This document shows positions 20,614 through 43,586 of a stretch of DNA of 64,000 bases, one piece after another. The stretch comes from Acholoe squamosa. Lineage: Eukaryota; Annelida; Polychaeta; Phyllodocida; Polynoidae. Position numbers and translations under genes: made by a program. The notes below the pieces were generated by a model. It made no database searches. It saw nothing but the letters and a program-made list of their open reading frames with translations, and was not told the DNA's origin. Every line of letters begins with the position of its first letter. Position 1 is the first letter of the stretch. The stretch is from the NCBI GenBank assembly GCA_949317995.1, contig OX439044.1:28468733-28532732 (forward strand), in the 5' to 3' direction.

Positions 20614-23600
20614 TCACATCATGGGTCCTACTCCCTGATAGCGTTGTTCAGCAGAAGGTGGCAAGTGATGTGTCAGGGGTTTATTGTGACCAAGATTTGC
20701 CCAGGCTACCTCAGCCATACTAGGAACTCCTTGTCTAGCTTGCTGTTGCTTTTGGGGACTGAAGGCTTGAAATACAGAAGGGTAGTTATGACCTTCGTAT
20801 GCTGCTGGAGGGTAATTCATGGAATCCTTGCTGGGACCAAAGTCTGCTAAAGGAGGGGGTGGGGGTGGAGCTGGTAAGGGACCTCTCTGCATTGGTGGTA
20901 ATTCCTGAATAGGGTAATTATACAATTCTGGGTGTGCTTGCTGTAGACGACTGTTTGCCCTAAGCAATTGTTCTTGGTGATATTTCCATTCCTCTATATC
21001 AAAACCTTTTCCTCTCTGCATATCCTGCGTCTCTGAGAACGATGGCCATTGGGAGGCATTGGTTGTGCACTGTGCTTTTGGGGTCGGCATATGTGAAGGA
21101 TTGTGCTGAAAATTGCTGTGTGCATTGGTATTATGGAGCTGGGATTTCCAGGGGTCCCTAGCATTATGTATAGATGAGGATGATAACCCTAGTTCTGGCC
21201 CAAGCCTCTCCGGCACAGAGGCATGTATTTCAGTAACCGGCCATGCTTCAAACGGACCTTGTGCAAACCATTGATTAGGATTAAAGCTGTGTATATTGTC
21301 TTGAGGGGGTCTTGGTCGTCTCCAAGGTGGAAGCATGTCTGGCATTGCATGGCCTTCCCTTGGAAAGTGCTGGTACATTGAGGGTTGCTGGTGCATGTAT
21401 TGCGGCATGAATTTGTGTTGTTCGTGTTTTTGGTTCTGCATGAAGGCCTGATGATCCAGGTGTTCTGAAGGGTGGGGCCTGAAAGCAGTGCCAGTCTCAC
21501 CAGCAGGCACTGTGTGGATTTGACCATTAGCCATCAATTGTTCTGCAGCAGACCAAGCTCTTTTCTGTGCATCTTGCGGAGAAAATATATCCAACTCTGT
21601 TGGTGCTTTGGACGAGGGTAAGGTGGTCGAGAAACTGGGCTGATGTTGCTGCTTTGGTTGCTGTGGCTGTTTAATTGTATGCTGAGATGGCATGGAAAGA
21701 TTGGGAGCGTGTCTCCCAAGATTATTCTTGGCTTGAGGTGGCTGCTGCATTTGTTGACGAATCATGCCCTGGTTCATGGCAAACTCAGCATTCATCTGTG
21801 CCTGGGATTTTCCTGTTCCACTATTACCAGGAAACAAGTTATAAAATTGAGTATTTTTATCTAGTTGATTATTCCTCTGCCTGTCTGCATAATGGCCATT
21901 AGGCGGGGCCATGGTAGTTCCAATAGGTGTATGATACCTTGGGGGGTTGTTAATCACAGGAGCCTGAATATGACCAGCAACATGCTGCATTGCATTAGGA
22001 GGTGGACGCGCCCAGAGATTGTAAGGCACAAAGGGTCCCTGGCCATAGTTATGACAGTGGGTAACTGCAGTAGAGTTGGGATTATGATGTGGGAGAATAC
22101 CATTGAGCGCCCGCTGGGCCCATGTCATTCTTAGATCACGTTGCTGCATCTGTGGATGTGAGTTTTGGAATGTTGCTTGAGGATGAGGATGATGATGTGG
22201 CTTTGTGTGCGTTGGATGATGATGTGGCAAAGTGTGCATTGCAGGTAGATAACATTGACCTGGTGCCCCGGAATACTTTGTATGGAACAGCTTTGGCTGT
22301 GATGATGCTCCCTGCAAACATATCATTCATCTGTTGAATATTTTCATACTGTAGTTGTCTTTTTCTCATTTATCTATTGATTGTAAATGAAATATTCATC
22401 AAATTCTATGTGAACTGAAAGTTAGGTGAGGGGAATGGTATATTTAGCTTAATTAATCTTTTGCATAATATATACGTATCTCAGACAATTTTTGCTGGGT
22501 CATGTATAAGCAATATAAATTCGCTAACATGTATAGAAACTCTATGCTGATTTTGGATTGAAACATTGAAAGAAAAAAAAATCCGAACCATTTCTTTTGG
22601 ACGAGTAGTAGTTGCAGCCGTTTCCTCTGGATAATAGAATGATAACTCTTCTATATTTGGTATCGGCTCATCTGAGAGGTATATATATTGGAAGTCATCT
22701 TCTGCTGTCCCATCTTTGGTCTTCACATCTTTCCCGTTGTGAGATCTACAGAAAGGTGGTTGCAGAAATGAAATTACAACTACTGTCAATTTAGTTTTGT
22801 GCTAACAGAATAATAATAATAATCATACTAAGCTTCTCCTGTACATTTATAACCAAATTCATGGAAACTCGAAAATTCTCAAATAATGGGGCATGTATAA
22901 TAATCCCCTTCAAGTGTAAATACTTTTAAGGCTTGATATACAATACATAGAATAGACTTACTCTTTTTCTTCCTGCGCTGGTCCCAACCTGCTATGTGAA
23001 GTGTCACCATCCGGCAGTTCCCTAACACCTATATCTGTGTCGTCCCACAGTCTCCGCCTGGTGTGGGGGTTAATGATGGACAGCTTGGGCCACAGTGACT
23101 CCGCTTCCTGCTCCTCCTCATCTTGGAGCTCCTCCAGTGGGGTGCTTGCATCCTGTGGGTCTAGGAATCCATCAGGCAGACTCTGCAGTCCTTTAGATTG
23201 AAGGAGTTGCTGGAATAATGATGTCATTTTAGTATCAATAAGAGCAGAAATGTTGCTTTAAAAGCCATTAAGATATATCGTACATTGGTAGACAAAGATA
23301 GGTTCTGCTGGATGATTTTGTCAATATCATAATTACTGCAGAACAGCATGCGAATAATAGCTCTATTTGACAGAATCAACACAGATGCGAACCTGTCATT
23401 GTGACATAAAAAAGTTCATTCACTTACCAGTTGAATTATATTTCGAGAATCAGCAAACCATTCATCAAAACTGTCACTTATGTCCATTGAAACCTCCTCT
23501 AGGATGGTTGCTGTCTCTTCATATACGGGACTCCTCTCAGGGCAGGTATTTGTCTCTAATGTACAGATTTGCTTTTGACAGTTTCCATCTTCCAAATTAT

Positions 23601-26014
23601 TACCAAGTTTATCTAACTCTGAATGTCCTGCACTCCATATCGGTAGGAAGTTTTGTGCCATACTTGTAAATTCCTGTTTGACAGACAAGGGATAGATCAG
23701 TGAAAATGTTGATAATTTTAAGTCAAGGCAAGAAGTGGTATTTTCTTCAGACCAGTAGGACTTTGCAGTGAAATGAGTTTCAATCTTTAATAACGTGTCT
23801 ACCACCGGTAGGCTCCTTTGCTAACCTTTTAAGGTTAACAGCATTAAAGGGCAATGAAATTAAGTTATTTAGTAACTAAAATCATACTCACTCCTAACAC
23901 CGATTCCTCCTCCTCCTGAACATCATTTCCACTACTACGGCTGATATCACATCCACAAATATCTTCTTTCTCTGGGGTCTTGCCCCTGAGGATAGTTTCT
24001 AACCACTCCGACTGTTTGAGCAGGCATTCTGAGAGCACCAACTCAGACTCAACTACAGGCAGAATAGAGTCTTCTAATCCTGAGCTGCTCCCAGAGCTGC
24101 CCAGGAGCTCACTATGTATAGATGTTCGTGTTGGAGGCGGTGAGGTTGTCTTGTCCAGACTGTGTAGGTAGGTGGAATAGCGCTTTGTGTATTTCTCCAG
24201 GGTCCTACTCACATCTTTGACGGTCAGAAGAAGGTTTTGGTTCTCATCAACCTCCTCTGTTGTTTCCGTTGTAGTGGTTTGTTCTTTGTCTATCGTGGTT
24301 AGGGACTTCACAATGGAATCGAGATTTCTGTGTGTGGATATAAAAGAGATCTAATAATGGGTCGACGTACTCATGGTCGTATTTGTGCTATATATATAAG
24401 GTTAAAAGTATAAACTTTAGCTAAATTCGATGTTTTATATTGTACAGTGTATTCTAATGTTGGTGGTCTAATTCTAATCTGTGGTCGAACTCTTCAAATC
24501 TGACTGCAATTCAGTAGCTTGAGATAAGGTGATATAAAGGACTAACACTTACATAGGACAATCAAATGGGTTCTGGTAGGAGAACTGGTCATTTTCTCGT
24601 GGAGAACTCTCGTTGCCAGTTGTGCATAAATCTATCTGTTGTGTTGGAAAGCAGAAGGGCGTTGATTTTAACAATAGTGGTCAGATATCAAAATATCTAT
24701 TCAGGAAACAAAAATGAATTGAAAAAGGGGCATAACGAAATCGTTAAGTTAGATAAGGCCTAAAAAAGAAAATGTTGTGTTTAGGTATCCCGACCTACCC
24801 TATTTTTTTGGCCCGACCCTAATTCTTTTTCGTTGTTGTCAACCTCATATAAACATCTGGAAAATGACAGAACTTTGGTTCTAATTGACAAATTTTCAAA
24901 ATTCAAAAACTCATGTGTAGCTTACGGGACCCCTAACCCTGGTGACAGGCAAAGAATTTTGACTGTTGTGGAAGGGGGGGGGGGCATAAAAAAAATTCCG
25001 TGCGAAAACCCACCACCCCCCCTGTTGATAAATAATGACCCCTCCTAAACTGACCCAAAATCTTAAATGTGGTGTCGCCTTATACGCAAGTAAAGGTTCT
25101 ACAGTACTACCATAATCTCATGGTCCTAAAAAAAAGAATTGTAAAAAAAGATCGACCTACCTACCCTAATTTTTTGGGATATGTTACCTGAACATAACAA
25201 TTTTTTTTAGGCCTAAAGTGGAAGATATGAGCATATAAATCCATTTAACTTGATATCATTCATATTCCACTTACTTTGTTATTATTGTGGTTCACATCAT
25301 AATTTATCCAGGATTCCAAGGCCTCCTTCGTTTTAGAGCACCAACTATAGTATAGGGTACGCAAAAATAATATTTAATATGATATCTATCCACTTCATTC
25401 CCATGACCCATGTCTACAGTGCTAGAGTGCGGTGGAACCATGGCATTTGAAAGTTGGGTGGGCCGTGGGGGCCACTATGTCTATGACTCTGTATGAGCAG
25501 CCCTGTCTTACGGACGAAATGCCCACCATGGATGATGGAGAGACGATGCTCAGTCTACAGGACCCCCGCACCCTTGTGCCAGGCTCTGGTGTTCCGTAAG
25601 GGAAGTTCTATTCAAAGTAAAGAATTTTGTCCATTGGGGGTGTTTGAAGACAATTTTAAGTTTGGATTTAGGCATAGAAAGGCTAGATAGTAGACTAGAG
25701 TATAAGTTTTCGAGGTCATGAGATTCATGAGTAAGAACTTACGTGTCACAGGTTTTGGAGTTGAATTTACTCTCTGTTTGTGCGCATCTGAAGAATCTTG
25801 TGAATTCGGCCAACATATCACATACCAAAGTTCTCGTCATACGTTTCCCCACAGACAACGACCGTATTAAAATGGCTGTTTTGATAAAGTCGACACTGTC
25901 CAAATTCTCTGAAGAAATCCACATAAATTTCAGCAAGCATGCTTCCAAAGGACGCAATTCCCCCTCGTCTCCAGTATCCAGCCAGCTGGTTGTAGTATTT
26001 GGTGGATCTTCCAT
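20614..26014 (-). CDS. Unrecognised 1069-residue protein, Q/P/H-rich C-terminal half, eight exons
   Basis: I do not recognise the family. Exons in transcript order: 25743-26014, 25275-25344, 24553-24635, 23892-24327, 23428-23673, 22962-23209, 22589-22745, 20614-22311. Every junction is GT-AG and the phases (2,0,2,0,0,2,0) fit, giving one open frame of 1070 codons with its stop. The ATG at 26014 has an in-frame stop just upstream. The N-terminal 90 residues are compact and probably folded (DFIKTAILIRSL; MLAEFTRFFRC). The middle is acidic and serine-rich. The last exon alone encodes 565 residues rich in Gln, Pro, His and Asn (histidine clusters near its start, a run of eight prolines broken by Ala near the end), which look disordered. 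No transmembrane segment or signal peptide is seen. The start lies 316 bp from the divergent cystatin-like gene. Exon 25275-25344 is the least certain. The frame is well supported; the function is unknown. Confidence 0.72.
24756..25215. mobile_element. Chimeric TIR element (AGGCCTAAAAAA ends), short copy
   Basis: Ends AGGCCTAAAAAA...TGTTGTGTTTAGGTATCCCGACCTACCC and a near complement at 25146-25215. The interior carries the tail of a GGGAGTGG MITE (CCCCCCTGTTGATAAATAATG, about 25010) and a fragment of a CGTATAAG MITE (CTTATACGCAAG ... CTACCATAATCTC, about 25080-25120). It lies in the intron between the exons at 24553-24635 and 25275-25344 of the unknown gene. Confidence 0.65.
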
Positions 26015-26330
26015 GACATGCCTTTGCTTTAGTTATAACATATCTTACTATTTTATACAAGGCAGCGACATGCTTCCTCCTCCTCCCCTGTTTGGGAAAT
26101 GTATGAATGAATGGGACGTTGCAGAACGTTGCCACGCAAAATACACAAATACGTCATATGAAAAGTACGCCTGCTTTCCACCAGACGGCGACACCATTGT
26201 AATCCAAGCTGGCATCAACGACAATTCAGTGAAGATTGAGCATGATGACGTCACAATCAACCAGGAACAACAAACATTTATAAAAAAAATATAGGACAGG
26301 TGCCACAGGTCCCCGTAACTGCGTAGAAAC
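26015..26330. promoter_or_regulatory. Candidate bidirectional promoter, unknown gene / cystatin-like gene
   Basis: The start codons of the unrecognised minus-strand gene and of the cystatin-like plus-strand gene are 316 bp apart. The interval carries a full cAMP-response palindrome, TGACGTCA, at 26246-26253, 78 bp before the cystatin-like ATG. Open frames run through the interval on both strands but show no splice support. Confidence 0.45.
26246..26253. promoter_or_regulatory. Full CRE palindrome TGACGTCA
   Basis: Exact eight-base CREB/ATF consensus located between two divergent start codons. An 8-mer occurs by chance about once per 65 kb, so location rather than sequence gives it weight. 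Confidence 0.4.
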
Positions 26331-29300
26331 ATGGGGTTGATTGCTGCAAGACAGCTGTTATTCTTTGCCTTTGTCATAGCAGCATGGTTGGCTATGCTCA
26401 CCGAAGCCGAACCACGATGGGGGTTTGAGAGAAAAAGGGACCGACGACCGCCACCGTTTGACGCTGGTCCTCCGCCGCCACCCGGCCAGGGAGGGCCGCC
26501 GCACCCGCACCCACCGCCGGGGGGACCCAAGGACTGCGCCGTCACTGCTCGCCATTTCAGTAGAATGAACCTGATGGGGGGATGGCGACGGGTGAACGTG
26601 TCGGATACTTCTGATGTTAGCCCACTGACGATTGGATTAGCCAAGTCGTCTGTCCTTAAAGAACTGCAACATATTCAGAAGTTGGAGGAAGAAAGGCCAC
26701 GCCCACCCCCTCCTGGAGGCCGCCCCCCTTCTCCACCACTTCCATCTCTGGATTTGGCATCTTCAAAAATCATCCCAGTGGAAGCTTTCACACAGGTACG
26801 TTGTCACGGTTTTGCCATTTTCTTAGTAGGCCTAACATCAATCAAGTTAATGAAGTTCATCATTTATAGATCATCAAATGACCAGCTGTTGCTTCAGCTG
26901 ACTTATTCTTACCCAGCTAACTGGGCCCTAGATATGTTCATTCAGAGGCCCAGCAATTGATGTCCACTGAAACCAAGTCCCATGGGTTTGAGGGCAGTTT
27001 GTGGCCAAATGATGCCTGTGTGTATTAATTAAAGTAGACCCCTGTCTTGTTTTGACCTTTATGAAGCTGTCCTACTTACTGTGATAATTTATAATTGTCA
27101 ATATATCCTCCCTGTGGGTTGGAATTGATCACACATGTCTCAAATGTCAACAAAACATCTCATCCAACAAGTTGGGATTGAACTTCCTGTCCCTAGATGG
27201 TCCCTAGGTAGCAGGCCTTTACAGTTCATATTTTACTCACCAGAGGGACCTTGTGTCCCTCCCACCTGTACCACTACAAAGACAACAGTCAGACTGACCA
27301 GGAACCAGCACTTGCCACCTTGCCCAACATGTCTGACTGAGTTCTAGATATCAGGTTACAAAAAGCAAAGGCATGGCATATGATGTTACATTTCAAAACA
27401 ATACACAACAAGTAGGTAGGTCTTAGAGTTAAGATATCAAAGACCATCCCCACATAAGACTAGGGACCCAGTTTTTATTGGGGGCTTGGGAAACTACTCT
27501 GAAAGTTCCACCACCACAACACCAGTGCCACCGCTTGCCATCGCTCCTTTTAGCGATGGTTCCGTCTAACTTATTCTTAGGGAGTGGTCACTATTTATCA
27601 ACAGGGGGGGGGGGGTGGTGGGTTTGAGGGGGGGGCGTAAAATTTTCAGACCCCTCCCGAGGGAGGGGGGCTAAAAAATATTTGACCCCTCTTAAGGGGG
27701 GGGGGCTAAAAAAATTCACCCTCTTTTAAGCAAAAAAGCTTGCGCCCTACTATAGATCAAAGAGGGGCGCAAAAACTCTCCGTGCATCCGGCGCGGGGAC
27801 GCAAAAAATTTTGACTGCCGTAGAGGGGGGGGGGCATAAATTTTTTTTGCGCATCAGCGCGAAAACCCATCCCCCCTGTTGATAAATAATGACCACTCCC
27901 TTAGTAATACCGTACCTGGTTTGGGGCCATCCACAAATGACGTCATGCTGAAGGGAGGGGGGGTGTGGACCGGTGTGGCAAGCAAAATCTGGTCCATGCA
28001 AATTATGGTCGCCGAAATTAAATTATTTCTAAAATCCCACTTTAGCCAAATCCTTGGTGCATTAAAATTTTATTAATCTTGGAGGATGTTATAAAGATTA
28101 TTTCCCTTCAAAAAATAAATCTGATTTGTTTCGAGACTATCAGAGATGCATCACTCTTCAAACAGATAATTGTATCTGTTGCCCTTGGATGCTAGCGTAC
28201 GGAGTCTGTTTGAAGAGGGAGCAACCAGATTTCTCACGGACCAGAAAACGCATGCGACACCGGCATGACGGAACTAATTTTCCATATACCTTAAGCATTG
28301 CAAAATTGGCCAAAAACATGACAAGGGGGGGAGGGGGGTCAAAAATGGTTAAATTTTGTATGACGTCATTTATGGATGGCCCTTTATCACGTAATCACTT
28401 ACACTCAGTTACAGTCAACAGAAAGATATGGATGGATATATCATCCATGGTATTATATATGGACTTAGCTGGTTTAATTATCAGTAAATGAGATAACACA
28501 ATTATTCACTCTGGTCCTCTCGAGGGGGGGCAGTAGTGCCCATCGGATAGCTGTTATCAGTGATAAGAGCTGGGAACCAGCTTTAGTAATGGCCGCGCTT
28601 ATTGGACAATCCGCGACCTTGGTATAGGGCTCAGTATGGAGGCCTAGTGGGACGGTCATTGCTTGATCAGGCACCCAGCAAGATAAGGCCACCCTTAAAT
28701 ATATATGTTTGTTTCCTGTCCAGAGGCCTGGTGGATTTTTTTTTTTTGTTGTGAGAATGGGAAAATTTTGTCCTGAATTCTGAAAAAAAAAACAACCTTT
28801 TTTTTCATCCATCAGCACAAGATACTAGGTTTCCATTCACAAAATCTTAAAATGCAAAGATGAATTAAAATCTCTTTTCCCTCCCTCCCTCATTGGTCTG
28901 AAAAATCCCACCCTCTGGACAGGAAACGGACATATTTTTAAGGGTGGCCTAAGCACTGATTGATGGTATTAAATAATGTACCCAAACAAAAGTCTGCAGT
29001 GAATACCGGGAATTATTTGATTTGTTAATGATGTATCCCGGATCAACCCTATACCGGGGTAGCAGATTATCCAATGGGCATGGTCATTGCTGAAGCTGGT
29101 TGCACCATACGATCTGTGCTTAGTACATGATAGTCATTGTTGATTGTGTAGAATGTGTATCGAAGTAAATTATTGGCCTGATGGTGAGGCTAAGATGGAT
29201 GGCTGAACTGACTGTGACTTTCCATATAGCATACATTTTTTTTGCCAAACAGACCAGGTGAGGCAGCCTGGTGAACCAGGACATATGTACAAAGTAAAGT

Positions 29301-30082
29301 AAAGTTATGTAAGGATCAAACTTCAGACTGCCAAAAGCAACGAAAAATTTGGGTTTGATTTGGTGCAGCTTTGTGCAATTCCACATCATTACGATTTACG
29401 CTTCTCATGTCTTGGATAGGCCTATGTAAATTGATCTACAGTTAATTATGTACTTGACCTGTAGGCCTAAAACATTATGATAACTCATACGTCTTCTGTG
29501 AATTACAGGTGGTTGCAGGGATTAACACGTGCGCAGTCTTCACTGTCAGTGAGTGCAATGAGAAGCTGTGTAAAGAACCTGTGAGTAAATTATGTTCATC
29601 ACCCTCTAATATCAGAATAGGTGAATTTTGTCTCAAAAATAGCATCAGCTAGGCCTAAAAAAATTGTACGTTTAAGAAAGGATGCTGAAAAATATCAGGC
29701 CACTGTAGAAAAAAAATCTTGTTTCTCCAATTTTTCAAAATTGAAGAAAAACTTTTGGTGTCGGCCCTGTTTGCCTAGGTAGATAATTTGACACAAATCT
29801 ACGATACGCAAACTATGTACTTGTTCAGGTTTTAGATATATATTGATTGTAACACAGGTTTGTTATTCTACGTGAAGAAGGACCAAGGACAGTCAGATTT
29901 TACAGAATATATGCTCTCTCCTGCAGGTCATTCAGTGTTCAGCTAAGGTGTACACTGGCTTCATGATGGTGAGAGGACAACCTGATGCGAGTGTGGACGA
30001 TGTCCATTGTATTCCCCTCTCCAGACCCAAGCCCAAGAAGCAGCCCACTATGGAGCGAGACACCAAGTGGAAATTACATTAA
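26331..30082 (+). CDS. Secreted cystatin-like protein with proline-rich insertions
   Basis: A 230-residue protein in three exons: 26331-26795, 29509-29580 and 29927-30082, joined in phase 0. Residues 1-27 are a clear signal peptide (hydrophobic core LLFFAFVIAAWLAML). Cystatins block papain-like cysteine proteases using an N-terminal Gly, a QxVxG loop and a PW loop. Here MGGWRRVNVSD carries the N-terminal Gly-Gly (about 82-83), and QVVAG (155-159) spans the first splice junction. An amphipathic helix-like stretch (about 101-122) lies between. Four cysteines after the QVVAG loop fit secreted disulphides. Oddities: a Pro/Gly/His-rich segment (about 40-65) before the domain, a second proline-rich insertion (about 123-138) between helix and QVVAG strand, and no Pro-Trp pair (VYTGFM lies roughly where PW would). 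It may therefore be a weak inhibitor or have another binding role. A kininogen or cathelicidin-like relative is less likely. An AATAAA lies at 30912. Confidence 0.83.
26911..27568 (+). mobile_element. 658-bp interspersed element, copy 1, with 10-bp target duplication
   Basis: Flanked by ACTTATTCTT at 26901-26910 and 27569-27578. Starts ACCCAGCTAACTGGGCC (small hairpin) and ends with hairpin CCATCGCT-CCTTTT-AGCGATGG then TTCCGTCTA. It has no terminal inverted repeat and no poly-A tail. A second copy of equal length lies at 44077-44734 in the same orientation with about five differences seen by eye. It lies in intron 1 of the cystatin-like gene. The class is unclear. Confidence 0.8.
27576..27902. 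mobile_element. GGGAGTGG MITE in cystatin-like intron 1
   Basis: Ends GGGAGTGGTCACTATTTATC and complement ATAAATAATGACCACTCCC, flanked by TTA on both sides. Interior as in 9607-9935. It abuts the 658-bp element directly. Confidence 0.8.
28686..28950. mobile_element. AGGCCACCCTTAAA TIR MITE, copy 1
   Basis: 265 bp. Ends AGGCCACCCTTAAATATATA...GTTTCCTGTCCAGAGGCCTGG and near complement CTCTGGACAGGAAACGGACA...AAGGGTGGCCT, about 45-bp inverted repeats. It is in intron 1 of the cystatin-like gene. Confidence 0.75.
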
Positions 30083-32145
30083 AAACTCTCTGAATATACA
30101 TATCATTCCAGATGTAACAAGCATCAGTTATTGAAACGGGCTTTCAGATATATAATGTAAAAATGGTTAGTTTTCCTGCAGAAGAATTTATTGATAAAGT
30201 GCCTTGTCGCGACTTACAACAGACCCATTCACTCCAGTAAAATTATTTACTCTAGAAGGGTTCAATTGCAGTTAATACAATGCGAGGTAGGGATGCGATA
30301 TTCCTATATCTATAGGATTTCTTCTGAAATATTAAGTGATATCCAGACCTCGTTAACATTCCCCTAATCCATATGAATGTCCACTGAGAAGACTTTAATG
30401 TTAGAGTTGCAAAACGTGGCGATGACTTCTCCCAAGGTTTGACCCTCATTTTTAAAGAATCCATTCGCTAGCACTCGCCACTAACCTGGTAGCTACAGTA
30501 AAACCCATCATATAAATGGTAAACCCTGCAAAATGCTTTTACATATAGAGCTTTGCCATAATTTGGATGCACCGTATACCTTAGATATTTCACAATATAG
30601 AACAGTACTAGAACTGAAAATGTCCAACCCCGGGATCACCCCATAGCACTCTCGCCAGGTTTCCCTTAAACACTAGATGCACCGCATACGAAAATGTTCT
30701 ACAGTATACCAGGACATGACTACATTTGGGAAAAACCTGTGTGTAGTTAATATCCTAAGTTTCTAATCGAACAAAATTTAATATTGAATCTCAAATCTGA
30801 CCTGTTGAATTTCCAAGTGAATAATTTGACCTTTCCACACCATTCCATATACTGCAGTATTCATTTGTTATGGGATCGCAAACTGTAAAGTTCGATTTTG
30901 AATTGGTTTTTAATAAAATGTTACAACCTCTTCGCGTTGTCATTTCTAATTCATCACCTCATCTCTTTCACTTTCATGAGAAATTTACATTAAAATGTCA
31001 AATTTGAAAATTAACCGGGTTAGAATAACAAGAATAAAAATTTTACTTTCAAAATTCCCGTAAACTGCGTATAAGACGCACCTAGGGTTTTAGAATATGG
31101 TAAAGACTTCTTCTACTAAATGGATTTGAAAAATTCCAATAAGCTATATGTAGCTAGGGACCCCCAACCCCCTGTGTCCTATAAGGACTTGTAATAAATG
31201 TAGGAGTGTAATATGTGACCCATCAAGGGAGAACACCCCTCCGCGGGGGATTTTTAATTCCCCATTTGGCCACCAGGGGGCATTGGAGGTCAAAATTACT
31301 CTAAAATCATTATGAAAATATATTAAGCTAATTTTTTATGCAGAATTCAATGGTCTCATTTAAAATGCACCATTTTCAGTAGAAATAGCCCATATTTGGA
31401 TGGTAAAATGAACATTTTTCATGAGAAATTAACCTATATGGCTGTTACTGGTTGCCATGGCAACCATACCAATAATAAAAAAATTGTGGATTTTTATGCA
31501 AATTTTCAGGGATACTCACCAAAAACACAAAACTGAAAACAGAAATGGAAAATTCCTTCTATATCAAAATCTATGATAAAAATTATCAAATTCTTATGTA
31601 TTTTTATGAAAAAGGCTGATTTATTGTGTTTTTAGACATTATCATGGTTTATAATGTATTTAGAGCTTGATCATTGATTTCAGATATGAATAACGACCTA
31701 TGTTCAGGGAGAGCTCAAACTACGTTTTTGTCTGACGAAGGTGGTAATGAAAACCCTTTTTTTTTTTGAGTGGCCTGAAGTCCCCATACAAAAATGTGAA
31801 CCCACAATATTCACATTCAAAAGTTTTATTTTTCTTGGATTTTATACATATATAACGCAGCAGTTATAGTCATGACTTCGGCATAACACGGCTCTTAGTC
31901 ACATCAGAGTTTTCGTCTTTAGAGCTCAAGGAAATAGCAAAGAGTCTTTAAGTTTGGGGTAAACCAAATCTTCTAGAGTGGTGGCTATGACAACCTGATC
32001 CTAGGTTCATGATATTGTGTGTTGGTAATGTGACTTTAACAGTTCAGTCCCAGTTCCACTGGTTGGAAGTCCATGGTTCAGTGTATCAGGAATGTCAATG
32101 GTGAAATGATCCGGGACATAGTAACAAAAATGGCTGAGATGATAT
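30083..32145. other. Converging 3' ends: cystatin-like gene and RUVBL2
   Basis: Holds the 3' UTR of the cystatin-like gene on the plus strand and probably that of RUVBL2 on the minus strand. Between them is AT-rich sequence, a fragment of CGTATAAG MITE near 31066 and one end of an AGGCCACTCC element (about 31721-31785). Confidence 0.5.
30912..30917 (+). terminator. Possible poly(A) signal of the cystatin-like gene
   Basis: AATAAA 830 bp after the cystatin-like stop codon, in AT-rich sequence. A U-rich stretch lies just before it. Nearer variants may be used instead. Confidence 0.3.
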
Positions 32146-43223
<11,078 letters not shown>

Positions 43224-43586
43224 CTTGTCGCAATGTGCACTGGGATATATTTAGGTTCAGAATATCCGTGTGAAAAACGGGATGCGAAATAGCCCAATAC
43301 TCATATATAATGTTACAGTTTCCTATCCTTTTCATGTTAAAAAAAATCGAAGAATATATACCACATATAAAACATAATATAAGATCATCTTTATTAAAAA
43401 TCTCTCTTCTTTAGTCTTTAATTCAATGTATAATATTTCAGCCATCCCACTGCTTCTGTTATTTTCATAGCACTAGTTGACCTCATTTCGTCTTCTTCCG
43501 GCATGCGTCAGGTGACACACATACAAACGTTAGAAAAGTAGGAAACACTTGTTACGGTAGTTCCGTGAGCCCACTTTATCCTCAAA
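43224..43586. promoter_or_regulatory. Candidate bidirectional promoter, RUVBL2 / dynamin
   Basis: Only 363 bp separate the ATG of RUVBL2 (minus) from that of the dynamin gene (plus), so both 5' UTRs and core promoters must fit here unless there are further non-coding 5' exons. No TATA box is obvious at a good distance from either start, as is common for broadly expressed divergent pairs. Inference from spacing only. Confidence 0.55.

Noticed and set aside
25743..26294. 183-codon plus-strand frame and 105-codon minus frame as coding
   Set aside because: Both overlap the first exon of the unknown gene in other frames; only the ATG at 26014 joins in phase to the downstream exons.
26048..26644. 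198-codon minus-strand frame
   Set aside because: It is the reverse of the proline-rich cystatin-like exon; its glycine-rich composition is a by-product.
26911..27568. Helitron, because of the 3' hairpin followed by CTAA
   Set aside because: A 10-bp target duplication flanks copy 1 and there is no 5' TC start; Helitrons make no such duplication.
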